A DNA stretch of 32,892 bases, taken from assembly GCA_025359625.1 (NCBI GenBank), contig JANYFT010000439.1:1-32892 (forward strand), read 5' to 3'. Shown here one piece after another: positions 9,233 to 17,132 of the stretch. The stretch comes from Ferruginibacter sp. Lineage in GTDB: Bacteria; Bacteroidota; Bacteroidia; Chitinophagales; Chitinophagaceae. Every line of letters starts with the position of its first letter. Position 1 is the first letter of the stretch. A model generated the notes under the pieces. The model had not been told where the DNA came from. It worked only from the letters and a program-made list of their open reading frames with translations, and did not search any database. A program made the translations under genes and the position numbers.

Positions 9233-10237
9233 ATGAAGCTTGTAAAACCTAAATACGAAAAGCTGCTGGCAGCCATTGGCCTTACTATTGAAACAGCAAG
9301 GCAAAATGCAATAAGGGCTATTAATACCGAATTGGTAAAGGCCAATTGGGAAATTGGCAGGCACATAGTAGAATTTGAGCAGCAGGGAAAAGAAAGGGCA
9401 GAGTACGGAAGTGACCTGTTGACAAGGCTTTCCAGAGATTTAAGGTTACAATTTGGAAAAGGATTTGGCAGGCGGAACGTGCTGGATATGCGGCGATTTT
9501 ACCTGGCTTATGAGAAATGGCAGGCAGTGCCTGCCAAATTGAGTTGGACACATATTATTGCATTGATAGGTGTTTCAGATAATATCGCCAGGCGATTTTA
9601 TGAGAAGCAGGCTACTCATGAAAAGTGGAGTTACAGGGAATTGGAAAGACAAATTGATGCTTCTTTATTTGAACGACTAGCGTTGAGCAAGGATAAAAAA
9701 GGAGTACAGCAACTTTCTCAAAAAGGGCATATCGCTTCTGATGCAACAGCAGTAGTAAAAGATCCTTATGTACTTGACTTTTTAAAAATTCCGGTAAGTC
9801 ACCGGATGTCTGAAAAAGGCCTTGAACAAAAAGTAATTGATAACCTGCAGCAATTTTTATTAGAGCTTGGTAAGGGTTTCACCTTTGTGGCCAGGCAATA
9901 CAAAATATCATTGCGCAATAAACATTACGCTCTTGACCTTGTTTTTTATCACCGCATTTTAAAATGTTTTGTAATTATCGACCTTAAGATAAGAACGGTA
10001 AATCATGGGGACATCGGGCAAATGAACCTTTATCTTAATTATTTTAAAACAGAAGAAAATGTGACGGGGGACAACGAACCTATCGGAATTATTTTATCTG
10101 CAGAAAAGGATGAAGTATTGGTTGAATATGCAATGGGAGGAATTTCCAATAAAATTTTTGTTTCAAAATACCAGCTTCACCTGCCGGATAAAAAGCAATT
10201 GCAAAAGAAAGTAAAAGCAATAATGGGGGCTAAATAA
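9233..10237 (+). CDS. DUF1016 / YhcG-type PDDEXK nuclease domain protein
   Basis: A 334-residue protein with the two-part layout of this family. The N-terminal DUF1016 domain spans about 5-165 and has the conserved core FYLAYEKWQ and AKLSWTHIIALIGV, residues 89-114. The C-terminal PDDEXK-fold nuclease domain spans about 185-325. Nuclease residues visible are Asp235 in YALDLVFYHR, then Asp250 and Lys252 in CFVIIDLK, followed by the family signature GQMNLYLNYF. Length is normal and all key residues are present, so it should be active. Homologues are found with restriction-modification genes and in mobile or defence regions; the substrate is unknown. It lies between the macroglobulin and PBP1C genes, which are usually adjacent, suggesting insertion. 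Palindromes related to its own codons 96-105 lie on both sides. Confidence 0.9.
   Translation: MKLVKPKYEKLLAAIGLTIETARQNAIRAINTELVKANWEIGRHIVEFEQQGKERAEYGSDLLTRLSRDLRLQFGKGFGRRNVLDMRRFYLAYEKWQAVPAKLSWTHIIALIGVSDNIARRFYEKQATHEKWSYRELERQIDASLFERLALSKDKKGVQQLSQKGHIASDATAVVKDPYVLDFLKIPVSHRMSEKGLEQKVIDNLQQFLLELGKGFTFVARQYKISLRNKHYALDLVFYHRILKCFVIIDLKIRTVNHGDIGQMNLYLNYFKTEENVTGDNEPIGIILSAEKDEVLVEYAMGGISNKIFVSKYQLHLPDKKQLQKKVKAIMGAK
9518..9536. repeat. Palindrome inside the nuclease coding sequence
   Basis: Eight-base perfect arms (TGGCAGGC and GCCTGCCA) around the spacer AGT, encoding part of W96-Q-A-V-P-A-K102. The 20 bases TGCCTGCCAAATTGAGTTGG at 9528-9547 recur exactly in the intergenic copy at 10388-10407. 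Confidence 0.8.
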
Positions 10238-10261
10238 AAGCATGCTGCCGCATAAAATACA

Positions 10262-10278
10262 TTGAATATGGCAGACAG
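10262..10278. repeat. Half-copy of the nuclease-associated palindrome
   Basis: TTGAATATGGCAGACAG matches the left half of the full elements at 9064 and 10371 with one mismatch over the first 16 bases and then diverges. It would read W-Q-T-V in the motif frame. It looks like a decayed or partial unit in the same orientation as the full downstream copy. Confidence 0.5.
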
Positions 10279-10370
10279 TTTTTATCAATTTTAAAAAAAC
10301 TGAAAATTACAGTATACATGAAATTCAATACAGTAAAGGCTTTTGTAAGATAAAGTTCATAAAATAAATG

Positions 10371-10407
10371 TTGAATTTGGCAGACACTGCCTGCCAAATT
10401 GAGTTGG
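10371..10407. repeat. Palindrome downstream of the nuclease gene, copy of its coding motif
   Basis: Arms AATTTGGCAG (10374-10383) and CTGCCAAATT (10391-10400) are perfect complements around a 7-base centre. The right side continues into GAGTTGG, so 10388-10407 equals the coding segment 9528-9547 base for base. In the motif frame it reads W-Q-T-L-P-A-K-L-S-W, although no gene is present here. Confidence 0.85.
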
Positions 10408-10469
10408 GCAATTTTTAGGATTAAGTATGTAATGCAAGAATAAAAGTTCAAAGCCTGTAAACAATAAAA

Positions 10470-12902
10470 GTGTCCATCAAAGAAAATCAATATACAACCA
10501 CAAATAATATAATCAGCAAAAAACGCTGGTACAACCTCCGCACCAAACTCCCCCTTAGGGCCCGGGGGCTTTTATTCGTCGTTCTGCTAACCTGGTTCTG
10601 GTTTGCGCTTCCCAAACAATTATTCAATGCCCCCACCAGTTACATCATCGAAGATAAAGATGGCAACCTGTTAAATGCTACCATTGCAACCGACGGCCAG
10701 TGGAGGTTTCCACCAAATAAAAATATACCACAAAAATTTATTGACTGCATCACTGCGTTTGAAGACAAGCGTTTTTTTTATCACCCCGGTGTAGATCCCA
10801 TTGCCATCGGCAGGGCGTTCCTAAAAGATATCAAAAATGGAGAGACTGCACAAGGCGGTAGCACCCTTACCATGCAGGTAGTAAGGCTATCAAAAAAAGA
10901 CAACAGGCGCACCATCTGGAACAAAATAAAAGAGAGCATTTTAGCAGTAAGGGTAGAAGTGTCTTATTCAAAAAAAGAGATACTTTGTATGTATGCTGGC
11001 AACGCACCATTTGGCAGCAATGTTGTGGGATTGGATGCCGCCGCATGGCGCTACTTTGGCCGCAGCCCCGATAAATTAAGCTGGGGAGAAATGGCAGCAC
11101 TGGCAGTATTGCCCAATGCGCCATCCCTGGTACACCCCGGAAAAAATAGGGAAGTACTTTTAAAAAAGCGGAATAAATTATTAGATAAATTACTGACCGA
11201 TAAAAAAATTGACGAAAGCAGTTGCAACCTTGCCAGGCTGGAACCCCTGCCCGGCGAACCTTTAGCGTTGCCACAAAATGCCTTACATTTATTTCAACGG
11301 TTTAAAAGCGATAATAAAAACTTTAAAAAAGAAACAAAGATTATAACTACTGTGGATGGTGCGTTACAAAATAGTGTAGCAAAAATTATAGCCCAACACC
11401 AGTCTGTTTTAAAAGGTAATGGCATTAACAATGCCTGTGCATTGGTGCTGGATGTGGAAACAGGAAACACAATTGCCTATGTAGGAAATATTTATGATCC
11501 TCGTAACAAAGAAATGGAAAGTGATGTTGATGTAATTGCAGCGCCAAGAAGCCCGGGCAGTGCATTAAAACCAATCCTGTATGCATCCATGTTAAGTGAC
11601 GGATTGATATTACCCAACAGCCTCATCGCAGATATACCAATGCAGATAGGCAATTATGCCCCGCAAAATTTTGACCTTGGTTATGATGGTGCCGTACCAG
11701 CAAGCAATGCGTTGGCAAGAAGCCTCAACATTCCGGCAGTAAAATTATTGCAGCAATACAAATACCAGCGCTTTTATGAAACGCTGCAGCAATGCGGTAT
11801 TACTACACTTAAGCGTTCAGCCGATACCTATGGGCTAAGTTTAATTCTGGGCGGTAGCGAAGTAACCATGTGGGATCTTGCAGGCGTGTATGCTTCCATG
11901 GCAAGAACCCTCAATCACCAGGCAAAAAATAATGGTGTAATCAATACCAATGATTTTCATCCGCCCAATTATAAATTTTCTTCGCCTGCAAATAAACCAT
12001 CCGCAAAAAATAACCAATTGGATGCAACTTCCATCTGGTTTACTTTTCAGGCCATGAAGGAAGTGATGCGGCCCGGCGAAGAAGGCCTGTGGCAACAATT
12101 TACCTCATCCCAAACCATTGCCTGGAAAACCGGCACCAGCTTTGGTTTTAGAGATGGATGGGCCATCGGTATTACCCCCAAAAATGTAGTGGCAGTGTGG
12201 GTGGGCAATACTGATGGAGTAGGCAGGCCCGGGTTAATTGGCATAAAAACCGCAGCACCCATATTGTTTGATATTTTTCGGCTGTTGCCTGCCGTAAGCT
12301 GGTTTAGTAAACCCATCTATAATTTTTGTTTTGTGCCCGTATGCAGGCAAAGCGGCTTTCGTGCCAACATTGATTGCCCGGATGTGGATACATTATTTAT
12401 GCCACCCAATGGTGATAAAGCACCACTCTGTCCTTATCATAAAATGATTAACCTTGATGCAACAGGCCAGTACCGGGTAACAGAAGATTGTGAAAGTCCA
12501 TCAGCGATGCAACACAAAAGCTGGTTTATATTATCGCCCGCCATGGAATATTATTACAAACAAAGGAATGCCGATTACAAAGTAATGCCTGCATTTAAAC
12601 CCGGCTGTAACTTTGCTGAAACGGGCAAATTAATTGAGATCATCTACCCCCAGCCCGATGCAAAAATTTATGTACCGCTGGAGGTAAGTGGTGAAAAAGG
12701 AAAAACTATTTTTACCGCCGCACACAGAAGGGCCGGTGCAAAAATTTACTGGAGTTTGGATGATAGTTTTGCAGGAATCACGCAAAACTTTCACCAGATA
12801 GCCCTTAACCCAGCGCCAGGCAAACACATTATTACATTGGTAGATGAAAACGGCATCAGTGTATCAAGGCAGTTTGAAATATTGGAAAAAGAAAAAAACT
12901 GA
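10470..12902 (+). CDS. pbpC: Penicillin-binding protein 1C (bifunctional peptidoglycan synthase)
   Basis: An 810-residue class A PBP. One membrane anchor lies near residues 31-50. The glycosyltransferase 51 domain (about 55-230) has catalytic Glu98 in EDKRFFYHPG and the GGSTLTMQ motif at 129-136. The transpeptidase domain (about 295-560) has SALK (Ser364 nucleophile), SLN (418-420) and KTG (553-555). A C-terminal BiPBP_C beta domain covers about 720-805. It polymerises glycan strands and crosslinks stem peptides on the periplasmic face. The pairing with the macroglobulin lipoprotein is the classic yfhM-pbpC association, thought to couple wall repair to defence against proteases when the envelope is breached. 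No in-frame ATG fits, so the GTG at 10470 is the likely start. Confidence 0.95.
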   Translation: MSIKENQYTTTNNIISKKRWYNLRTKLPLRARGLLFVVLLTWFWFALPKQLFNAPTSYIIEDKDGNLLNATIATDGQWRFPPNKNIPQKFIDCITAFEDKRFFYHPGVDPIAIGRAFLKDIKNGETAQGGSTLTMQVVRLSKKDNRRTIWNKIKESILAVRVEVSYSKKEILCMYAGNAPFGSNVVGLDAAAWRYFGRSPDKLSWGEMAALAVLPNAPSLVHPGKNREVLLKKRNKLLDKLLTDKKIDESSCNLARLEPLPGEPLALPQNALHLFQRFKSDNKNFKKETKIITTVDGALQNSVAKIIAQHQSVLKGNGINNACALVLDVETGNTIAYVGNIYDPRNKEMESDVDVIAAPRSPGSALKPILYASMLSDGLILPNSLIADIPMQIGNYAPQNFDLGYDGAVPASNALARSLNIPAVKLLQQYKYQRFYETLQQCGITTLKRSADTYGLSLILGGSEVTMWDLAGVYASMARTLNHQAKNNGVINTNDFHPPNYKFSSPANKPSAKNNQLDATSIWFTFQAMKEVMRPGEEGLWQQFTSSQTIAWKTGTSFGFRDGWAIGITPKNVVAVWVGNTDGVGRPGLIGIKTAAPILFDIFRLLPAVSWFSKPIYNFCFVPVCRQSGFRANIDCPDVDTLFMPPNGDKAPLCPYHKMINLDATGQYRVTEDCESPSAMQHKSWFILSPAMEYYYKQRNADYKVMPAFKPGCNFAETGKLIEIIYPQPDAKIYVPLEVSGEKGKTIFTAAHRRAGAKIYWSLDDSFAGITQNFHQIALNPAPGKHIITLVDENGISVSRQFEILEKEKN

Positions 12903-13253
12903 TATACTGTTGTAGAAATCGATAAAATTTAAATAACACCATCAACCAATTAAAAAATGCTGAAGCATAGTTTAAGAAATCTAACTATTTTTAATTTCAA
13001 TAATCAGAAAAAGGATTTTTAATATTTACAACTAAGGGTCTTTGCATAACGTAAAATTCAAGCAGCAGCATCAGGCTCTTCTTTTTAAAGAGTTTTTGAA
13101 GATAAATAATTAAGTCATTTTGCAATAAATAAAAGCTCTCTGAGGAGCAGGGCCAAACTCCCCTCCCCCGGAGAGGGGATGGGAGTGAGATCAGGCGGGC
13201 TGTAACATTTTAAATAAAACTCTATAAACTTAACCAAAATAAAACTATACAAC
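12903..13253. other. Intergenic region with GC-rich inverted repeat
   Basis: No gene is visible in these 351 bases. A weak hairpin with a 5-bp stem (CTCTT / AAGAG, 13076-13092) followed by five T residues may help terminate pbpC transcription. A GC-rich imperfect palindrome, very unlike the surrounding AT-rich sequence, lies at 13157-13186. Confidence 0.5.
13157..13186. repeat. GC-rich imperfect palindrome (REP-like)
   Basis: Starting at ACTCCCCTCCCCCGG and ending GAGAGGGGATGGGAGT, the two halves are approximately self-complementary (CCCCTC with GAGGGG, ACTCCC with GGGAGT). Elements of this appearance are dispersed as intergenic repeats in many bacterial genomes. Only one copy is in this window, so repetitiveness cannot be shown here. 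Confidence 0.5.
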
Positions 13254-14885
13254 ATGGCATTAGAAATGATAGATGACCCACAAGACAACAGTGACAATGG
13301 TGGCAGCGGCGGCGGCGGTGGCTTTAGCTCATCAGGCCGGGGTGGTGGCGGCGGCGGGTTAGGCAGCCTGTTAAGTTTTTTACCATTGGTATTTAGTTTG
13401 TTCCGTGGCAGGGGCAATAGTGGTGGAGATAGCGGGGGCAAGGGAGGTTGCGGCGGTTCTGGCCTTATCATTTTATTGGCGCTTGCAGCAGGTGCTTATT
13501 TCCTGTTGCGCAATCAATCCTGCAGCAATCTTTCTACCATTTCTACTGTAGTTTCCAACTTTACAAAAGGCGGTAAGTTAGACCCCAACGAATTCAAAAA
13601 AGCCAGGGTATACGAAGGACTGGAAGATGACAATACAAAAAATCCATTGCCGGAAAGCGTATCGCTTTTGCGCTTTGCGCCCGACAGGCAAAACCAAGGC
13701 AAGCAGGGAAGTTGCGTGGCCTGGAGCAGTGGCTATGCAGCCAGAAGTATTATTGAAAGTGCCAGCACCGCACAAAACCCTAATAATGTAGCATTCAGTC
13801 CGGCGTTTTTATACAGCCAGATAGGGTTGGATGGTTGCCAGGGTTCGTTCATCATAAAGGCCATGGAATTTATGACCAGCAAGGGAGCTGTTCCCTTCAG
13901 TCAATTTCCTTATGACGAAAATAATTGCAGCCGCCAGCCCACCAACCAGATGATGAGCGAAGCAGCACAAAACCGCATGCATGGTTTTAACCGTTTAACC
14001 GAAGGGGATGGCGTTAGCAATTTAAGTTTGCGTGCTGTTAAAGAGCACCTGGCAAAAGATGCGCCGGTAGTAATTGGTATGATGGTAGGCGGAAGTTTTA
14101 TGGAAGGCATGATGGGCCAGAAAGTTTGGCACCCAAGCCAGCAAGATTACAGCCAGACAGGTTTTGGCGGCCATGCACTGTGTGTTATTGGTTATGATGA
14201 TCGCCTTGAAGGAGGCTCCTTCCAAATAATGAATAGCTGGGGCCCGGAGTGGGGAGAAAATGGTATTGGCTGGGTGCGCTACAACGACTTTAAGGAATTT
14301 GTAAGAGAAGCCTATGGCATAGATCCACTGCCCAAAAGAGGTGCCGCATTAAATATAGATTTTGAATGCAATATTGGTTTGGTAAACAACGATACCAAAC
14401 AATACATTCCCTTAAAAGTAAGCACCGGAAACACCTTCATAACTACTACGCCTGTACGCAAAGGCACGAAGTTTAAAATAGAAATTAAAAATGCCATTGA
14501 GTGTTATATTTACCTGTTTACGCCCAACCCGGCAGGCAATAGTTTTGTATTGTTTCCTTACAAGCCCATTCACTCGCCCTACTGTGGTATCACGGGGTAC
14601 AGGCTGTTTCCCAAAGCACAATCCATACGTGCAGATAGCTTGGGTACCAAAGATTATATGGGCATCGTAGTAAGTAAAGAGCCATTAGATTACAATGCCA
14701 TTAATACCTCCATAAATAATAGCAGCCAGTCAGCTTATGCCGCTAAATTAAACGAAGTAATCAGCAGCGCATCCATAAAAAATGTAAGCTTTAGCAACAC
14801 CAATAATGGAGGTATTTATTTTAAAGCAGATGCCACCGATAAAAATAGAATAGTAGGCTGTGTGGTAGAAATAGACAAACAATAA
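13254..14885 (+). CDS. Membrane-anchored C1A (papain-like) peptidase with DUF4384-like C-terminus
   Basis: A 543-residue protein. Residues 1-68 are acidic and then strongly glycine-rich, with a hydrophobic patch at 37-50. A membrane segment covers about 69-86. The papain-fold catalytic domain follows (about 132-350). The oxyanion Gln148 precedes nucleophile Cys154 by six residues, as in papain (QGSCVAW). His307 lies in GFGGHALCVIGYDD, and Asn327 in IMNSWGPEWGENG. The catalytic triad is therefore complete and no propeptide is obvious. The C-terminal 180 residues contain FKIEI, then CYIYLFTPNPAGNSFVLFP, similar to DUF4384 domains found on bacterial proteases. There is no cleavable signal peptide, so it is probably anchored by the single helix. 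The natural substrate is unknown. It is set apart by long spacers on both sides and is probably monocistronic. Confidence 0.88.
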   Translation: MALEMIDDPQDNSDNGGSGGGGGFSSSGRGGGGGGLGSLLSFLPLVFSLFRGRGNSGGDSGGKGGCGGSGLIILLALAAGAYFLLRNQSCSNLSTISTVVSNFTKGGKLDPNEFKKARVYEGLEDDNTKNPLPESVSLLRFAPDRQNQGKQGSCVAWSSGYAARSIIESASTAQNPNNVAFSPAFLYSQIGLDGCQGSFIIKAMEFMTSKGAVPFSQFPYDENNCSRQPTNQMMSEAAQNRMHGFNRLTEGDGVSNLSLRAVKEHLAKDAPVVIGMMVGGSFMEGMMGQKVWHPSQQDYSQTGFGGHALCVIGYDDRLEGGSFQIMNSWGPEWGENGIGWVRYNDFKEFVREAYGIDPLPKRGAALNIDFECNIGLVNNDTKQYIPLKVSTGNTFITTTPVRKGTKFKIEIKNAIECYIYLFTPNPAGNSFVLFPYKPIHSPYCGITGYRLFPKAQSIRADSLGTKDYMGIVVSKEPLDYNAINTSINNSSQSAYAAKLNEVISSASIKNVSFSNTNNGGIYFKADATDKNRIVGCVVEIDKQ

Positions 14886-14904
14886 AAAGGGGTCCGGGCT
14901 ATGA

Positions 14905-14952
14905 AGCAATGAGCATCATTGTTGCATCGCCCTCTTGTACAACAGTGCAAGA
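14905..14952. other. Two tandem hairpins downstream of the peptidase gene
   Basis: The first hairpin pairs CAATGA (14907-14912) with TCATTG (14916-14921) around GCA. The second pairs TCTTGTAC (14933-14940) with GTGCAAGA (14945-14952) around AACA, with one G-T pair. No clear U-tract follows, so these may be an mRNA-stabilising 3' end, an attenuated terminator, or part of a dispersed repeat. Confidence 0.35.
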
Positions 14953-15149
14953 AGGAACTTTTATTGCAGCGCAGAAGCTCTAAACGTATTTAAATAAAAG
15001 CCAAACAAACCTGCCTCTTTTATTTTGAAGATGGCGTTGCAAAAAGTGAGTGTGGCGAAGGAAAAGTAACTTAATAAATAAAATTTTTAAAGAGCCTGTC
15101 CCAAAAATATAGAGAGGCTGACTGAGAGGTCATACAAAACATACATATT

Positions 15150-16076
15150 ATGCAAACAATCTTAGGTGCCAACGGAACAATCGGTTCTCTATTGGCAAAG
15201 GAATTAACTGCCTATACGGATCATATCAGGTTAGTAAGCCGTAACCCCAAAAAAGTAAATGAAACAGACCAGCTTTTTGCTGCCGATCTTTCTCAACCAG
15301 AACAGGTAGAAAAAGCAATAGCAGGTTCTGCAGTAGTGTACCTGGTAGTAGGGTTGGAATATACCTTAAAAGTTTGGCAGGATAAGTGGCCAAAACTAAT
15401 GCAAGCCACCATTGATGCCTGCATCAAACACAATGCTAAACTGGTATTTTTCGATAATGTTTACCTGTATGATACTAAAACCATCTGCCACATGACAGAA
15501 GATTCGGCCATTAATCCACCCAGCAAAAAAGGAATAGTGCGCAAGCAAATTGCAGACATGTTTATGACCGCAGTAAAGTCAGGTAAACTCATCGGGTTAA
15601 TTGCACGCTCGGCAGATTTTTATGGGCCCAATAACGATAAAAGTTTTTTGATTGAAGCAGTGTACAAAAATATAAAAAAAAGTAAAAAACCGAACTGGTT
15701 TATTAACGCTGATAAAAAACATTCCTTTACCTACACGCCAGATGCAGCCAAAGCCACTGCAATATTAGGCAATACTACAGATGCTTACGGACAGGTTTGG
15801 CATTTACCAACTGATAAAAATACGCTGACCGGGAAAGAAATGATCAGCCTGTTTACAAAAGAAATGAATGTACCGGATAAAATTTTTGTGTTGCCCATGT
15901 GGTTATTAAAACTGTTGGGATTGTTTATGCCGCTGATGAAAGAAATGCCCGAAATGATGTATCAATACGACAGGGACTATGTTTTTGATTCTTCTAAATT
16001 TCAAGAACATTTTAATTTTTCACCCACCACTTATCAGCAGGGTGTACAACAAACCATCGCTCAAACAATAGCATAA
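15150..16076 (+). CDS. NAD(P)-binding epimerase/NmrA-like SDR protein
   Basis: A 308-residue Rossmann-fold protein. The dinucleotide-binding glycine motif GANGTIG is at residues 6-12, directly after the first strand. The basic segment SRNPKK near 30-35 suggests NADP(H) preference, and AADLSQPEQVEKAIAGSAVVYLVVG is the usual region around the adenine pocket. The typical active-site YxxxK is not clear: FFDNVYLYDTKT lies where the extended SDR tyrosine is expected, and GLIARSADFYGPN matches the following epimerase strand. It is therefore an extended or atypical SDR of the NAD-dependent epimerase class. It could be a reductase or a redox sensor, and the substrate is unknown. It stands alone, followed by the stress protein gene in the same direction. 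Confidence 0.82.
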   Translation: MQTILGANGTIGSLLAKELTAYTDHIRLVSRNPKKVNETDQLFAADLSQPEQVEKAIAGSAVVYLVVGLEYTLKVWQDKWPKLMQATIDACIKHNAKLVFFDNVYLYDTKTICHMTEDSAINPPSKKGIVRKQIADMFMTAVKSGKLIGLIARSADFYGPNNDKSFLIEAVYKNIKKSKKPNWFINADKKHSFTYTPDAAKATAILGNTTDAYGQVWHLPTDKNTLTGKEMISLFTKEMNVPDKIFVLPMWLLKLLGLFMPLMKEMPEMMYQYDRDYVFDSSKFQEHFNFSPTTYQQGVQQTIAQTIA

Positions 16077-16194
16077 ACTGTGTGCAGATTATTTTATTTT
16101 GATGGTATCAAATCAACCGCCTAAATTAAACGGTATTGAATTTTATGTGATTATTTTACCTAAATAAAAATCATACTTCCTGCTGAATATATGA

Positions 16195-16225
16195 TTGCTT
16201 TTTTTTAATTTTCACAATACTTTTA
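16195..16225 (+). promoter_or_regulatory. Candidate promoter for the universal stress protein gene
   Basis: TTG at 16195-16197 and TACTTTTA at 16218-16225 are separated by 20 bases, matching Bacteroidota primary-promoter geometry with one deviation in the -7 box. The predicted transcript start is about a dozen bases before the ATG at 16245. Confidence 0.35.
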
Positions 16226-16244
16226 TGACTTAAATATTTTCATC

Positions 16245-17069
16245 ATGAAAACCATTATTGTTCCTGTAGATTTTTCGACGGCGTCGGCTACTGCTGCTGA
16301 ATTTGCCGGTAACCTTGCTGCCTTTTACGGGGCAGATCTTTTGCTATATCATGCGTATGAAATTCCCGTGGCATTAAGTGAGTATGCCTACCCTGTATTT
16401 GATGTTGGCGAAATGCAGAAGGCTGCTTTACATGAGCTGGAAATTTTGAAAGAAAACACAAACGCTAAATTAAGCCGCACCATTACCATCCATGTAACAG
16501 CAGAAATGTCTGTATTGGAAGCTGGGTTACCATCGCTTTGTGATGTAGTAAACCCCAGCCTTGTAGTTATGGGCTTGTCTGGCAAAAATGCACTTACCCG
16601 GTTAATTGTTGGCAGCAATACAATCAAAGCAATTCACTATTTAAAATACCCAATTCTTGTAGTGCCGTCAAAAGGCGAATTTATTCCTGTACGTAAAATT
16701 GGGCTTGCCTGCGATTACAAACTAGTTGTAGAAACTACTCCGCTTGAATTGCTTAAAAAAATTGTAACAGATTTCAGGGCAGAATTGCATGTGATGAACG
16801 TAGATTTTAACAACAGAAATTTTGAACCTTCTATGATACAGGAAAGTTTTGTATTAAATGAATTATTGAAAGATTTAAAACCGGAATATCATAACATAGA
16901 AGCGGAGGATATTGTTATTGGTTTAAACGCTTTTGCAAAATCAGCTAAACTTGATTGGATAGTGGTAATACCCAAAAAGCATTCTCTGGTGCAAAAAATG
17001 TTTGGAAGGAGCCATTCACAAGAACTGTTGTATCACTCCACGGTACCAATATTATGCATTCATGAATAA
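16245..17069 (+). CDS. Universal stress protein, two Usp domains
   Basis: A 274-residue cytoplasmic protein made of two tandem UspA-like domains. Domain 1 (about 1-142) begins with the typical strand MKTIIVPVDFS and ends with the ATP-binding motif G-2X-G-9X-G-S (Gly110, Gly113, Gly123, Ser124) and PILVVPS. Domain 2 (about 148-274) is degenerate: it ends STVPILCIHE but lacks the full glycine motif, so only the first domain is likely to bind ATP. Such double-Usp proteins are common in Bacteroidota and accompany survival under stress or growth arrest. It converges with the signalling cassette on the other strand across only 63 bases, and no clear hairpin separates them. Confidence 0.9.
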   Translation: MKTIIVPVDFSTASATAAEFAGNLAAFYGADLLLYHAYEIPVALSEYAYPVFDVGEMQKAALHELEILKENTNAKLSRTITIHVTAEMSVLEAGLPSLCDVVNPSLVVMGLSGKNALTRLIVGSNTIKAIHYLKYPILVVPSKGEFIPVRKIGLACDYKLVVETTPLELLKKIVTDFRAELHVMNVDFNNRNFEPSMIQESFVLNELLKDLKPEYHNIEAEDIVIGLNAFAKSAKLDWIVVIPKKHSLVQKMFGRSHSQELLYHSTVPILCIHE

Positions 17070-17132
17070 TAATTTATCCAAACAAAAATAGTGCTGGTAT
17101 CAGATAAAAAAATATTTTCAGTTCATCTTTCA

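Noticed and set aside
13115..13471. Minus-strand proline-rich open frame
   Set aside because: It is the mirror of the glycine-rich head of the peptidase and has no independent support.
15090..15130. Possible insertion-sequence end (AGAGCCTGTCCCAAAAAT)
   Set aside because: No second inverted end, no target duplication and no transposase could be found.
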